A program made the position numbers and the translations under genes. A DNA stretch of 64,000 nucleotides from assembly GCF_030409715.1 (NCBI RefSeq), contig NZ_JAUFQI010000001.1, forward strand, positions 3,274,501 to 3,338,500, read 5' to 3'. Below the pieces are notes generated by a model. That model saw nothing but the letters and a program-made list of their open reading frames with translations, did no database searches and had not been told where the DNA came from. Every line of letters starts with the position of its first letter. Positions within the stretch are counted from its first letter, which is position 1. Source of the DNA: Reinekea marina (GTDB taxonomy: Bacteria; Pseudomonadota; Gammaproteobacteria; Pseudomonadales; Natronospirillaceae). Positions 52,169-61,479 of the stretch are shown piece by piece.

Positions 52169-52855
52169 ATGCAAACCGATTTTGAATACGCAACTATTAG
52201 CTTAGTAGAGGATGATGCTGGATTAGCCGAGTTAACGGCCACCTATTTAGAAAGCCACGGTTATTCAGTTGACATTATTGTTAACGGCCTTGATGCGGTA
52301 AAACGCATTCCTGAAACAAACCCAGATTTAGTCATCTTAGATATAATGCTGCCAGGCTTAGATGGCATGGCTGTTTGTCAAAAACTCAGGCAATCTTTCT
52401 ATGGACCTATACTTTTTTTAACAGCACGAGGCGATTCTATCGACGAGATATTGGGGTTAGAGATTGGAGGCGATGATTATTTAGCGAAGCCTGTTGAACC
52501 CCGCCGGTTATTGGCCCGAGTAAGAGCGATGTTACGACGGCAAACAACCGATATATCCACAACAATAGGCAATCAAAGTCAAAGTGACTTTAGGTTTGAT
52601 AAAGTAAAACAAGAAGTTTACTTTCAAGACTCAAGGGTAGAGTTAACACAGCCCGAATTCCGGTTACTGCTGTGTTTAAAAGAAGCACAGGGTAAAATAG
52701 TTTCTCGTGATGACATCATGAAAACGATTCGAGGCATCGAATACGATGGTGTATCACGCACCGCCGATATTTTAGTATCAGAGGTACGAAAAAAGCTTCC
52801 ACAAGGAGAATGGATAAAAACCATTCGTGGTCAGGGCTACACCTGGACAGAGTAG
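52169..52855 (+). CDS. RstA-like OmpR-family response regulator
   Basis: A 228-residue regulator from the ATG at 52169. The receiver domain (about residues 8-120) has LVEDDAG, phospho-acceptor LVILDIMLPGLDGM and YLAKPVEPRRLLARV. The winged-helix domain (about 140-228) has LTQPEFRLLLCLKEAQGKIV and RTADILVSEVRKKLP with IKTIRGQGYTW. The upstream frame to 52127 lies inside the barrel gene. It closes the operon kinase / acidic protein / barrel / regulator. Confidence 0.9.
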   Translation: MQTDFEYATISLVEDDAGLAELTATYLESHGYSVDIIVNGLDAVKRIPETNPDLVILDIMLPGLDGMAVCQKLRQSFYGPILFLTARGDSIDEILGLEIGGDDYLAKPVEPRRLLARVRAMLRRQTTDISTTIGNQSQSDFRFDKVKQEVYFQDSRVELTQPEFRLLLCLKEAQGKIVSRDDIMKTIRGIEYDGVSRTADILVSEVRKKLPQGEWIKTIRGQGYTWTE

Positions 52856-52860
52856 TGTAC

Positions 52861-53796
52861 TTATGGGTGTTGAGTATTTCGTGCAATTTGCATCAGTGCT
52901 TTGAGATAATCGGTGTCTTTGTCGGCATCACGAACCCCTAAATAGATTTTTTTAGGTACGCCTTTCTTCCCTAACCTAACCGTCTTAATCGGCAACTTAG
53001 ATTGGTATTCTTGAGCAAGCCACTTAGGCAACGCAGCCACCCCACGTTTACTTGCCACCATCTGCAACATAATGTCTGTGGTTTCAATGGTTTTATGTTG
53101 CTTTGGTGTGATGCCCGCAGGCGACAAAAAATGCGTAAAAATATCCAGCCGATCTCGCGCAACAGGATAAGTAATCAGCACTTCTTCCATTAAATCGCTG
53201 GGCACTGCAGAAGCTTGCTTGGCCAGCTTATGTGCATTATGCACAACGAGCACTTGCTCATATTCAAAAACTGGCTCGAAACTAGAACCGGGCTTAATGA
53301 TTGGGTCTGGCGTGACCAATAGATCTATTTCATGACCATACAACGCGCCCATGCCACCAAATTGAAACTTTTGCTTCACATCGATATCGACATTGGGCCA
53401 TTGCTCTAAAAATGGCGACACCACCTTGAGTAACCATTGGTAACAGGGGTGGCATTCCATGCCAATGCGTAATTCGCCTCGGTGACCTTGTGCGAATTGC
53501 TTTAGCTGCACCTCGGCATGTTCTAATTGCGGCAAAATTCGGTTGGCCACGTTTAGTAAATAATGCCCAGACTGGGTGAGTTGCAGTGTGCGCCCTTCTC
53601 TCAGCCAGATGGCCGTGCCTAACTTTTGCTCTAATTTCCTCATAGTATGGCTAAGCGCCGACTGAGTTAAACATAAGCTCTGCGCGGCGGCGGTTAAGGT
53701 ACCTAAGCGCTCGGTTTCTCTTATTATCGAAAAGTGAATTCTTTCCAGCACATAACAACCATGAATATAATTAATGAGTTGGTGAATATATACCAT
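52861..53796 (-). CDS. metR: LysR-family regulator MetR
   Basis: A LysR-type activator of methionine genes responding to homocysteine. The helix-turn-helix is LGTLTAAAQSLCLTQSALSH, followed by the effector domain (ELRIGMECHPCYQWLLKVV, typical of MetR). It diverges from metE with 64 bp between the given starts, the classical arrangement. The true start may be the GTG at 53751 (reading VLERIHFS), which aligns better with MetR proteins and leaves a longer control region. No perfect TGAA-N5-TTCA site is seen. Confidence 0.9.
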   Translation of the reverse strand: MVYIHQLINYIHGCYVLERIHFSIIRETERLGTLTAAAQSLCLTQSALSHTMRKLEQKLGTAIWLREGRTLQLTQSGHYLLNVANRILPQLEHAEVQLKQFAQGHRGELRIGMECHPCYQWLLKVVSPFLEQWPNVDIDVKQKFQFGGMGALYGHEIDLLVTPDPIIKPGSSFEPVFEYEQVLVVHNAHKLAKQASAVPSDLMEEVLITYPVARDRLDIFTHFLSPAGITPKQHKTIETTDIMLQMVASKRGVAALPKWLAQEYQSKLPIKTVRLGKKGVPKKIYLGVRDADKDTDYLKALMQIARNTQHP

Positions 53797-53860
53797 TATA
53801 CGTCATGAATAAATATCCTTAACCTAGCGCCACTGACTCATTGTTACAAAGGATTATCTC

Positions 53861-56188
53861 ATGGCGTTAACACATAACTTAGGGTTCCCAAGAATTGGAG
53901 CGAACCGAGAATTAAAATTTGCACTCGAATCTTTCTGGCAGGGCAAAAGTACAGAGGCCGACTTACATGCCACCGCACAAGCCATTCGATCAAAAAACTG
54001 GCAAGTACAAGCTTCGCTCGATTTTACACCTGTGGGTGATTTTTCATTTTACGATCACGTACTCGATACCAGTTTTATGTTGGGTCACTTACCTGAGCGC
54101 GCTAAAAACATAGATGGCAATCGATTAGATCAATATTTTAGCGTGGCCCGAGGGCGTTCTGCTCGTAACCAAAACACAAATGCCTGCCCTCACATACATG
54201 CCGGTGAAATGACAAAATGGTTTGATACAAATTACCATTACATTGTGCCAGAGCTCACTCAAGGCTCCGAGTTTAAGCTCAATGCAACCGCATTGTTGAG
54301 TCAAATAAAAGAAGCGCAACAATTTGGCCGTGCCATAAAACCCGTGATCATTGGTCCGGCAACTTATTTATGGTTAAGCAAACCAAAAGACAAAAGCCAT
54401 CCTCTGGAATTTGCTCAGCAATTAGTAGAGCAATACATTGATTTACTCACATTACTGAGCGAGCACCAAGTGGAATGGGTGCAAATAGATGAACCCATTT
54501 TAGTAACTGAGCTCGAAAAACCTTGGTTAGATACCATTGATGCATTGTACAAGGCGCTTTCTGACACCCCAATTAAACTATTACTGACTACCTATTTTGG
54601 CAGCTTAGGTGAAAACCTGCACTTCACCAGCCAATTACCCGTAGCGGGCTTTCACTTAGACGCCATCAATGCTCAGCACGAAGTAGAGTTTTTAACGAAC
54701 CAATTAACGGACAACCAAATACTTTCTTTAGGCGTCATAAACGGTCGTAACGTATGGGTTAGCGACTTAAACGCCACACTAAACTGGCTAGAACCAATTT
54801 CAAACAAGCTCAAACATCGACTTTGGTTAGCGCCATCCTGTTCTTTGATTCATGTACCGGTGGATTTAAATAGCGAAGATAAACTGGATGATGAAATTAA
54901 GTCTTGGCTTTCATTTGCGCATCAAAAGCTTCAAGAGTTGGCGATTTTGAAACAGGCACTTAACCACGGTCGTCACACGGTAGAATCGGAACTGGATCAA
55001 AATAGCAAAGCTCTAGAAAGCCGTGCAAGTTCAGCGCGAATACATAATCCAATTGTGCAAAACGCATTGAGCGCAATAACCAAAACCGACGAAGCTCGTG
55101 ATAGCGGCTACGAAACGCGTGCAGCAATACAATCAAAGCAATTTCATTTACCGCTGTACCCAACTACGACAATTGGTTCGTTCCCGCAAACTGAGGACAT
55201 TCGTAAAATACGCCAACAATTCAAACGAGGCGATATACGATTCAGTGACTATCAACATAAAATCCGTGAAGCCATCAATGAATGCGTTTCCATTCAAGAA
55301 GCCATTGGCTTAGATGTTTTGGTTCATGGTGAAGCAGAGCGCAATGATATGGTTGAATACTTTGGTGAGCAGCTTCAAGGATATACGTTTAGCCAATTTG
55401 GCTGGGTACAATCTTATGGATCTCGTTGTGTAAAACCCCCTATTTTATTCGGAGACATAAGCCGCCCGTTCCCGATGACGGTCAGTTGGACAAAGTATGC
55501 TCAGGCACAAACAAGCAAACCCATGAAAGGAATGCTTACTGGCCCTGTCACTCTCCTAAACTGGTCATTTGTGCGCGATGACCAACCAAGATCCGTTACG
55601 GCACTGCAGCTTGCACTAGCCATAAAATCTGAAGTACTGGATCTTGAAAAAGCCGGCATCAACATAATTCAAATAGATGAAGCCGCATTGCGTGAAGGGC
55701 TACCGTTGAAAAAATCAGAGTGGCAGGCTTACTTAGATTGGGCGATTAAAGCATTCAAAGTCACCGCCAATGGCGTAAAAGATAGCACCCAGATTCATAC
55801 GCACATGTGCTACTCGGAGTTCAACGACATTATTGAAGCCATTGCCGATATGGACGCCGATGTTATCACCATAGAAACCTCCCGTTCAGACATGGAACTA
55901 TTGGATGTTTTCCAACATTTTAATTACCCGAACCAAATAGGCCCCGGTGTTTACGACATCCACTCGCCTAATTTACCCACCAAGGAGAGCATTGTTGCCT
56001 TAATGCGAAAAGCCGCGGAGCGCATACCCAAAGAGCGATTATGGGTAAACCCAGATTGTGGTTTAAAAACTCGACAATGGTCTGAGGTAACACCCGCACT
56101 TGAAAACATGGTGGCCGCCGCCAAAGAATTGCGCGCAGAAGGTTCACCCAGCCATGCGTTAAAGACACCTGAAAAGGCACTCGCTTAG
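53861..56188 (+). CDS. metE: Cobalamin-independent methionine synthase
   Basis: It transfers the methyl group of 5-methyltetrahydropteroyl-glutamate to homocysteine. The N-terminal half begins [19 protein letters not shown]. The C-terminal catalytic half has [27 protein letters not shown], the zinc ligands in [10 protein letters not shown] and NPDCGLKTR. The 775 residues are standard. It is controlled from the divergent metR. Confidence 0.97.
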   Translation: MALTHNLGFPRIGANRELKFALESFWQGKSTEADLHATAQAIRSKNWQVQASLDFTPVGDFSFYDHVLDTSFMLGHLPERAKNIDGNRLDQYFSVARGRSARNQNTNACPHIHAGEMTKWFDTNYHYIVPELTQGSEFKLNATALLSQIKEAQQFGRAIKPVIIGPATYLWLSKPKDKSHPLEFAQQLVEQYIDLLTLLSEHQVEWVQIDEPILVTELEKPWLDTIDALYKALSDTPIKLLLTTYFGSLGENLHFTSQLPVAGFHLDAINAQHEVEFLTNQLTDNQILSLGVINGRNVWVSDLNATLNWLEPISNKLKHRLWLAPSCSLIHVPVDLNSEDKLDDEIKSWLSFAHQKLQELAILKQALNHGRHTVESELDQNSKALESRASSARIHNPIVQNALSAITKTDEARDSGYETRAAIQSKQFHLPLYPTTTIGSFPQTEDIRKIRQQFKRGDIRFSDYQHKIREAINECVSIQEAIGLDVLVHGEAERNDMVEYFGEQLQGYTFSQFGWVQSYGSRCVKPPILFGDISRPFPMTVSWTKYAQAQTSKPMKGMLTGPVTLLNWSFVRDDQPRSVTALQLALAIKSEVLDLEKAGINIIQIDEAALREGLPLKKSEWQAYLDWAIKAFKVTANGVKDSTQIHTHMCYSEFNDIIEAIADMDADVITIETSRSDMELLDVFQHFNYPNQIGPGVYDIHSPNLPTKESIVALMRKAAERIPKERLWVNPDCGLKTRQWSEVTPALENMVAAAKELRAEGSPSHALKTPEKALA

Positions 56189-56359
56189 CCAGGTAAAAAA
56201 GCAGGTAATTTTTTTAATTGTCTGCTTTGCTTAAATTAAGAATTAGACCCTTCCATTTTATTTATTGCATGCTAAGCTCTGCCTATGACTTATATTACAT
56301 GCAACTATTCTATTTCTATTTGTTCACTGCGGTTCGTTAGATCCTGCAGTACTTTTCCC

Positions 56360-56403
56360 GTTTAAGGGCGATTAAGGGCGGACACTCTTAGTCGCCCTTA
56401 AAC
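56360..56403. other. Hairpin with alternative pairing, metE-rnk spacer
   Basis: GTTTAAGGGCGA (56360-56371) pairs perfectly with TCGCCCTTAAAC (56392-56403). A second TTAAGGGCG inside the loop can pair with the same 3' arm, so two mutually exclusive folds exist. No T-run follows. Confidence 0.5.
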
Positions 56404-56449
56404 TCACCTGTTTAAAATTTAAAAACACCCAAAACGCCAACTAATTCGC

Positions 56450-56506
56450 ACTAAGCGCGACCCACTCTGCCCAACTAGCGCAGTGTGTTCGTGCTGTGCG
56501 CTTAGT
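56450..56506. other. Second hairpin, metE-rnk spacer
   Basis: ACTAAGCGC (56450-56458) pairs with GCGCTTAGT (56498-56506), enclosing an inner CACT...AGTG stem. It could be part of a small RNA or of the rnk leader. Confidence 0.45.
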
Positions 56507-56601
56507 AGCGTTTAGGCTTTCTCAAAAAAACACGCTTTGCCAATACAGCATTTAAACTGCAAGCAAGGCAATAACACCCAGAACCTAATTAGGAGAGCAA
56601 C

Positions 56602-56997
56602 ATGAACAACCCAGAGATCACAATATCAAGCTACGACTTTGATTTAATCAGTGACTTACTAGATAAAATGAAATCGACTGAAGAGCTTGAAAAACTCAGC
56701 GCCGAACTCGATCGCGCTAACGTAGTGGCGTTAAAAGATTTACCAGGAAACATAGTAGCCATAAACTCAACCGTGAGCTTTATTATTGAAACCACACAAA
56801 AAGCCTTCACCTATAAATTAGTAACGCCTAAACCAAAGCTAGAAGACGGCGGGTTATCTATTATGTCTCCCATTGGCAGCGCCATTATCGGCTTGAGTGA
56901 AGGGCAAACAATAGAATGGCCAATGAGCAAAGGTGAAACTGTTACCGTAAAAATCACCAATGTGAACCACGCAGAACGAGCACAGAAGCTTGCTTAG
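56602..56997 (+). CDS. rnk: Regulator of nucleoside diphosphate kinase
   Basis: A 131-residue GreA-fold protein that binds RNA polymerase. The short N-terminal helical arm (LDKMKSTEELEKLSAELDRA) is followed by the FKBP-like domain (PGNIVAINSTVSFIIE, SIMSPIGSAIIGLSEGQTI, WPMSKGETVTVKITNV). The length and order match Rnk rather than GreA or GreB. AGGAGAG lies ahead of the ATG. A strong terminator follows at 57038-57077. Confidence 0.9.
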   Translation: MNNPEITISSYDFDLISDLLDKMKSTEELEKLSAELDRANVVALKDLPGNIVAINSTVSFIIETTQKAFTYKLVTPKPKLEDGGLSIMSPIGSAIIGLSEGQTIEWPMSKGETVTVKITNVNHAERAQKLA

Positions 56998-57037
56998 GCT
57001 GCATGGCTTACCACAAAAAAGTTAGAATCCAATAAAG

Positions 57038-57077
57038 GAACCCTACGTAACCCACAACGGCTCGTAGGGTTCTTTTT
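57038..57077 (+). terminator. Terminator after rnk
   Basis: GAACCCTACG pairs with CGTAGGGTTC over a 15-base loop, followed by TTTTT. Confidence 0.9.
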
Positions 57078-57234
57078 GCATGCCCCTTAAAAACCCATTA
57101 CTCTAATAGCGCAAATACAGCCTCACTATAAACCAAAAAACGGGCTGCCTAGAAGCCAAGTATTTAGCCTTAACGATACCCTCTAAGGCTTTGCTGGTTA
57201 CGATGAATTCAAAACACTAATAATTAGAGGCTCT

Positions 57235-57744
57235 ATGAAAAAGCTTATTGTTGTATTCACCCTCTTTCTTGTGAGCTGCGCTAGCTTAGAACCCAAATCG
57301 ACTGAATCTAGCGCTTTAACCGGCACCATATCGGTTGAACTTAATAAACCTTGGCGCTTGTTTTATAAAGGCGTTCAGAAAACCCCCATTCAAATTAAAA
57401 TTGAGAATCTCGATACTGGGAAAACACACCTAATAAAATCTAACTCACAAGGGTTTTATTTTTTAGCAAACGTACCTCCCGGCCACTACGCAATGTCTCA
57501 GTGGAAAATAGAGCGATCGACTTCTTCAGAAAACTGGTTTATGACCGGCGCTCTGACCAATAACTATGTTGAAGCACAGCCCGGGACCATTGGCGTTTTT
57601 AAACCCGTTTCGGCAAGTGTCTCCGTAATATCGGCAAATAAAAACAAACTGGATTTCCGCACCAACTTAGGGGTAGTCAACAAAGAAGCCTTACACGGCA
57701 TGATCGCCCGAGATTTTCCAAGCTGGTTAAGTTATTTAAAATAG
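57235..57744 (+). CDS. Lipoprotein with carboxypeptidase-regulatory-like domain
   Basis: A 169-residue lipoprotein with signal peptide and lipobox LFLVSC (Cys near residue 15). The middle (IQIKIENLDTGKTHLIKSN, SQGFYFLANVPPGHYAMSQW) has the pattern of a carboxypeptidase-regulatory or SpaA-like beta-sandwich. The function is unknown. AGAGG precedes the ATG. A DUF4177 gene follows 36 bp later in the same direction. Confidence 0.75.
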   Translation: MKKLIVVFTLFLVSCASLEPKSTESSALTGTISVELNKPWRLFYKGVQKTPIQIKIENLDTGKTHLIKSNSQGFYFLANVPPGHYAMSQWKIERSTSSENWFMTGALTNNYVEAQPGTIGVFKPVSASVSVISANKNKLDFRTNLGVVNKEALHGMIARDFPSWLSYLK

Positions 57745-57780
57745 CCACCCTAGATTGCCGCTTAACCAAGGAATAAGCTC

Positions 57781-57972
57781 ATGAATAACAAATACAAAAC
57801 CATTAACTACAAGTTTAAAAAGCGCTGGTTTAGCTCGGAAGTAAATACCGAAGAACTCAATAACGAGATAAACGCCCAAGCCACCAACGGCTGGCAGTTT
57901 GTAAGCATGAGTGTGGTTACGCTATATGGCTACCCACAATCGGTGGTGTGTGTTTATAAGAATGTCGATTGA
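57781..57972 (+). CDS. DUF4177-like small protein
   Basis: A 63-residue soluble protein. YKTINYKFKKRWF, ELNNEINAQATNGWQFVSMS and SVVCVYKN give the three-strand plus helix pattern of DUF4177, with the GW motif. Function is unknown. AAGGAATAAGCTC lies before the ATG. Confidence 0.75.
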   Translation: MNNKYKTINYKFKKRWFSSEVNTEELNNEINAQATNGWQFVSMSVVTLYGYPQSVVCVYKNVD

Positions 57973-58124
57973 AACGGCTATTTGAAAACTGAACGACATT
58001 TGACTTTAGTGGCCTAGGTGTTCAATATGGCTATTATTTTTATTTATCCGCTTATCTTGGATTTAGCCTGATATGGAGGCTAGAGCGGTAGAATAAGGTG
58101 TTACTTTTAGGAGGCGAAGCAGGT

Positions 58125-58829
58125 ATGTCGCAGGAATGTAATGAAAATGCTAAGGCTGTTCAAGAGGCGTCTAAAGCTGTCGTAAAAGTAGCAGAAACTT
58201 CTGAAAAGTTCGGTGCTTTCATCGCTGAGTTTACTCGGGAGTCATTAGAAGCTGGAATGGGAGTATTTGCTGATAAACTCAAATACCTCCGCTGGGAAAG
58301 GCAGCATCGGCTTATAAAGCGGGCAAACGAGTTTCTGAGACTAGAAGGGTTTGATAAACCCGTATTCGCCTTACCCTTAAAAAGTGCGATCCCATTAATA
58401 GAAGCCGCCTCCCTTGAAGAAGTTGACGAGTTGCAAGACTTATATGCCCGCTTAATAGTTGTGGCTACAACTAATAAAGAAGTAAATGAAACATTCATGC
58501 GCAGTTATATTGATACGCTGGAACGTTTTACACCTCTTATGGCTTCAATATTTGATAAATCTTATACGAACTATTGGAATTCAATAGATTCCGTTTCGAA
58601 GTTAGTTGACCTTGATTCTACTTTACCAGAGGATTTTTCTTCGGCAATTGTATTTGGTTCATTTGAAACCGATAAAGAATTAGCATGGAACGAGCTAGAT
58701 AGACTAGGTTGCCTTAGAGTTGAAAGGAAAATGAGTGGTGGAAAGCTTCACATGGAATCAAAGACTACAAGGTACGGATTGGCTCTATTTGATGCTTTGA
58801 AACTGAAACCCGTAAATGAACAAAAGTAA
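58125..58829 (+). CDS. Abi-alpha-like (DUF4393) protein in a cassette-like unit
   Basis: A 234-residue protein from the ATG at 58125 (MSQECNENA), with AGGAGG 10 bp ahead. The long N-terminal helices (AKAVQEASKAVVKVAETSEKF), LPLKSAIPLIEAASLEEVDEL and the trailing small domain fit the Abi-alpha family, associated with abortive phage infection in some bacteria. The stop TAA is itself the first box of a classical attC (58827-58878). It is therefore the first gene of a second cassette run, here on the plus strand. The antiphage role is inferred from the family. Confidence 0.75.
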   Translation: MSQECNENAKAVQEASKAVVKVAETSEKFGAFIAEFTRESLEAGMGVFADKLKYLRWERQHRLIKRANEFLRLEGFDKPVFALPLKSAIPLIEAASLEEVDELQDLYARLIVVATTNKEVNETFMRSYIDTLERFTPLMASIFDKSYTNYWNSIDSVSKLVDLDSTLPEDFSSAIVFGSFETDKELAWNELDRLGCLRVERKMSGGKLHMESKTTRYGLALFDALKLKPVNEQK

Positions 58830-58878
58830 CAAGCGTAAGCACTGCGACTCGAAAGCTCGCGCGTGTTACGGGCGTTAG
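58827..58878 (+). other. attC of the second array, site 1
   Basis: TAAC-AAG-CGTAAgCAC at the left pairs with GTGTTACG-GGC-GTTA at the right, leaving one extrahelical G, exactly the classical attC plan. It is oriented opposite to the first array. Confidence 0.85.
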
Positions 58879-58883
58879 TAGCC

Positions 58884-59363
58884 ATGAATCAGATGCATCT
58901 AGTCACATGGGGTGATACCGAATATAAGTTGCAGTGGGTATTACCTGAGGATATTCCGAAGGACTCCATAGTCACTACGGCGCATGGATATTGCTTTAAA
59001 GGTGACGAGCTATTGGTAGTGGAAAATCATCGGGGTTTTGAACTGCCGGGCGGTCATTTAGATCCTGGCGAAAATTACGAAGCAGCGTTCAAGAGAGAAG
59101 TTCTAGAGGAAGCCTGTGTACATGTAGGAAATGTAGTCTTACTTGGTTTTATTCGTGTAGAGCCATTGCTAAAGACCACTTCGTTGAACTATCCATCCAT
59201 TTCTTATATGGCATTCTGCTCGTCAGTCGTAGAGAAAATTGAAGATTACTTGCCAGTTCATGAGTGTGTATCTAGAAAATACATTGCTCCAATGGAAATA
59301 AGGGTGGTTCACCATCACTGGCATGAAATATATGAACCATCACTATTATCTGCTGTTGCGTAA
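58884..59363 (+). CDS. Nudix hydrolase
   Basis: A 159-residue Nudix protein from the ATG at 58884 (MNQMHLV). The Nudix box is GGHLDPGENYEAAFKREVLEEA, shown here as GHLDPGE, then KREVLEEA; the usual final Gly-side residues differ. It should hydrolyse a nucleoside diphosphate linked to another group. The longer frame from 58863 is coded by attC and not used. The second cassette gene of the plus-oriented run. Confidence 0.8.
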   Translation: MNQMHLVTWGDTEYKLQWVLPEDIPKDSIVTTAHGYCFKGDELLVVENHRGFELPGGHLDPGENYEAAFKREVLEEACVHVGNVVLLGFIRVEPLLKTTSLNYPSISYMAFCSSVVEKIEDYLPVHECVSRKYIAPMEIRVVHHHWHEIYEPSLLSAVA

Positions 59364-59368
59364 ACTAC

Positions 59369-59444
59369 TAACAAGCAGTGGCTGGAACGGGCCCGCTTAA
59401 ACTAACCCGCTGTAGCGGGCGGGCCTTCGTCACAAAAACGTTAA
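59369..59444 (+). other. attC of the second array, site 2
   Basis: TAAC at 59369-59372 and GTTAA at 59440-59444, with a GGGCCCGC ... GCGGGCGGGCC central stem. Arm pairing beside the core boxes is weaker than at site 1. Confidence 0.65.
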
Positions 59445-59454
59445 TGGTAATTGT

Positions 59455-59946
59455 ATGATTCAGCCTTTATCCAAAAAGTTAATCGATCCTGTTTTTGAAT
59501 TAATGAAGCAGAATATGCTTAGTTACTACGTCAGTAGAGGCGAAGATTGGAATGAGCAAAAGATTAGGGAACACTTTCTAGCCCAAGACGGTATCGTAAT
59601 TGCTAAGTCCGGCCAAGTATTAGGTTTCTCATTCTATGAGTTAAAGGAAAAATGTATTCACATTCATACGTTACAAATTGCATCACCATATCAAAATCGA
59701 ACTTTGGGTGGCCGATTTTTTAAATGGTATCGAGAGCTGGCAAGTAAAACTAGTTCTGAGGTCATAACTTGTGGTGTGTACGAAAGTAATGCAGCACGAT
59801 ACATGTATGAACGGATTGGATTTAAAGAGATAGGTTTAGTAAACGGCGTAGTCAAAATGGCGCTAACATTAACAAGTACGGACTTGGGGCTTGGGGCTCG
59901 TGACCTCTCCCCAGCCGTAAACGTTATGTTGAAAGGTCTCGGGTGA
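59455..59946 (+). CDS. GNAT-family N-acetyltransferase
   Basis: A GNAT acetyltransferase, 163 residues as open. The core has ENQ-like IHIHTLQIASPYQNRTLGG (acetyl-CoA loop, degenerate) and SNAARYMYERIGFKEIGLV. The last 24 residues (from about TSTDLGLG) are coded by attC sequence, so the native protein probably ended near KMALT. The ATG at 59455 has a weak ribosome site. The third cassette gene of the plus-oriented run. Confidence 0.78.
   Translation: MIQPLSKKLIDPVFELMKQNMLSYYVSRGEDWNEQKIREHFLAQDGIVIAKSGQVLGFSFYELKEKCIHIHTLQIASPYQNRTLGGRFFKWYRELASKTSSEVITCGVYESNAARYMYERIGFKEIGLVNGVVKMALTLTSTDLGLGARDLSPAVNVMLKGLG
59870..59937 (+). other. attC of the second array, site 3, inside the GNAT frame
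   Basis: TAAC-AAG-TACGGaCT at the left pairs with AGCCGTA-AAC-GTTA at the right with one extrahelical A, and a TTGGGG ... CTCCCC stem extends it. Confidence 0.85.
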
Positions 59947-59952
59947 TCCCTT

Positions 59953-60339
59953 ATGAAAGAACTCTCAATGGCTGTTTTGGTTAGGAATGGAAAAGTTCTC
60001 ATACAGAAGAGATATCGACGTGCAAAAGGCATGGTATTTGAGTTTCCAGGCGGGTCTGTCGATGAAGGAGAGTCTGGTGAGGTTGCAGCCAGAAGAGAGT
60101 TAATGGAAGAAACAGGTATTACTGGATTGAGTGTGCTAGGCAGTCGATCTTTGACAAACGAATATGGTGGGAAAATACATTATATTGTTTTTGAAGCTAA
60201 GCAAAATTCGAAACCAGTTGAAGTCGATCCGGTGCGTAAACAAACCTTCCATTGGTTTGACTTGGATGGAATTCCTACTTCTGACTTTTATGAAGCAGAT
60301 ATACACTTTATAAAGCATGAACTTGGCAACTTCACATAA
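59953..60339 (+). CDS. Nudix hydrolase (MutT-like)
   Basis: A 128-residue Nudix protein with a full Nudix box: GGSVDEGESGEVAARRELMEE followed by TGI (quoted in part: GGSVDEGE, RRELMEETGI). The N-terminus MKELSMAVLVRNGKVLIQKR is MutT-like. It could remove oxidised or unusual nucleotides; the substrate is unknown. The stop overlaps a further TAAC box (60337-60340). Confidence 0.85.
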   Translation: MKELSMAVLVRNGKVLIQKRYRRAKGMVFEFPGGSVDEGESGEVAARRELMEETGITGLSVLGSRSLTNEYGGKIHYIVFEAKQNSKPVEVDPVRKQTFHWFDLDGIPTSDFYEADIHFIKHELGNFT

Positions 60340-60482
60340 CAAATACGGGTTAACTTCAATAGAGATTGAGTCGAACGTCAAGGTAGAGTACTTGAATCGC
60401 GAGACTTGCTTAAATTTGGGATGTCGGACAAATTAACCGCAGCGGTGCTTCGCGATTATACCGCTACGTTACTGCCCGTTAG
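60337..60482 (+). other. Probable decayed attC of the second array, site 4
   Basis: TAAC at 60337-60340 follows the Nudix stop and CCCGTTAGC at 60475-60482 ends the spacer before the DUF1801 gene. Inside, TAACCGCAGCGGT and ACCGCTACGTTA (60434-60471) form a compact palindrome. The pieces are attC-like but the order is disturbed. Confidence 0.4.
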
Positions 60483-60522
60483 CTTAACGCTATGTGTAAA
60501 TCAGATTCGGAGAACAATCTTA

Positions 60523-60927
60523 GTGGATGCCGAAGTAAAGAAAAAATTCGATTCATATCCAGACCATGTTCGAAATCGGCTTTTAGATATTAGAGGGTTA
60601 ATTCTTGAGGTCGCCGAAGCTGATGAGGTTGGAGAGATTACGGAGGCGTTGAAGTGGGGCGAGCCAAGCTACGCAGCCAAAAAAGGAAGCCCCATTAGAA
60701 TAGATTGGAAGCCGAAGAACCCAGAAATTTTTTCTATCTATTTCAACTGTAACACAACCCTAATTGAAACATTCAGAGAAATATATAGCGAATCGTTTCA
60801 ATTCGTAGGCAATAGGGAAATGGTATTTCCACTATCAGAGGATATACCAATATCTGAGTTAAAAGCATGTATTTCAATGTCGTTGCGTTATCACAATATC
60901 AAACATTTACCATTACTTGGAGCCTAA
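60523..60927 (+). CDS. DUF1801 / YdhG-like protein
   Basis: A 134-residue protein from the GTG at 60523 (reading MDAEVKKKFDSYP), with GGAG 10 bp ahead. ITEALKWGEPSYAAKKGSPI and YHNIKHLPLLGA are typical of the DUF1801 fold, which is related to YdhG/frataxin-like small proteins of unknown function. The open frame extends to 60406 through the decayed attC, which I exclude. Fifth cassette-type gene of the run. Confidence 0.75.
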   Translation: MDAEVKKKFDSYPDHVRNRLLDIRGLILEVAEADEVGEITEALKWGEPSYAAKKGSPIRIDWKPKNPEIFSIYFNCNTTLIETFREIYSESFQFVGNREMVFPLSEDIPISELKACISMSLRYHNIKHLPLLGA

Positions 60928-60940
60928 TCATCTCAACACA

Positions 60941-61040
60941 TTACGAACGGCTCAAACGGACAAATATTCGCTGTCACTATTTTTGCTTTGAAACGAAAAA
61001 AGCCGCCATTAAATATTTGCGCGGTTAGCCGTACGTTTTG
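60941..61040 (+). other. Possible attC relic, site 5
   Basis: ACGAACGGCT (60943-60952) pairs with AGCCGTACGT (61027-61036) with one mismatch, at the place where an attC is expected after the DUF1801 gene, but the GTTA core has become GTTT. Confidence 0.3.
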
Positions 61041-61078
61041 TGCTAGAAATTGGTTAGCATTTGAATCAAGGCAAACTT

Positions 61079-61441
61079 ATGATCGATCACTTTGAAATTA
61101 AGGTAGTAGAATTTGAGAAGTGCTTGAAATTCTATTCAAGTGCACTAAAACCATTGGGCATTGTATTAAAATGGTCAGATTCATCTGCCGCTGGCTTTGG
61201 AACTACTCACGAGCCTAATGTTAGGTTTCTAATTGAGAAATCAGAGTCTTCTACAAAGAGTCATATAGCATTTAAAGCAAAAGATGAAGCATCTGTAGCG
61301 TCGTTCTATGAGAAAGGGCTAGCTACATCGGGTATTTGTAATGGCAAGCCGGGAATTAGAGAGCATTACGCACCAAACTACTTTGCGGCATTCTTATTTG
61401 ATCCAGATGGTAATAACATTGAAGCAGTTGTTTACCTTTAA
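61079..61441 (+). CDS. VOC-family (glyoxalase-like) protein
   Basis: A 120-residue vicinal-oxygen-chelate fold protein. The start MIDHFEIKVVEFEKCLKFYS and the end YAAFLFDPDGNNIEAVV type pattern (NYFAAFLFDPDGNNIEAV) are characteristic. Metal ligands could be His of IDHFE and Glu of NIEAV. AAGG lies before the ATG at 61079. The substrate is unknown; such genes are common integron cassettes. Confidence 0.82.
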   Translation: MIDHFEIKVVEFEKCLKFYSSALKPLGIVLKWSDSSAAGFGTTHEPNVRFLIEKSESSTKSHIAFKAKDEASVASFYEKGLATSGICNGKPGIREHYAPNYFAAFLFDPDGNNIEAVVYL

Positions 61442-61479
61442 ATGCACATAATGAAGAGTTATATGTTCAAGCCCGATTT

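Larger units (their letters stand above)
56189..56601. other. Intergenic region with two strong hairpins
   Basis: No gene is seen. A 12-bp perfect stem lies at 56360-56403 and a 9-bp stem at 56450-56506. A good rnk ribosome site (AGGAGAG) ends the region. The hairpins are described separately. Confidence 0.5.
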
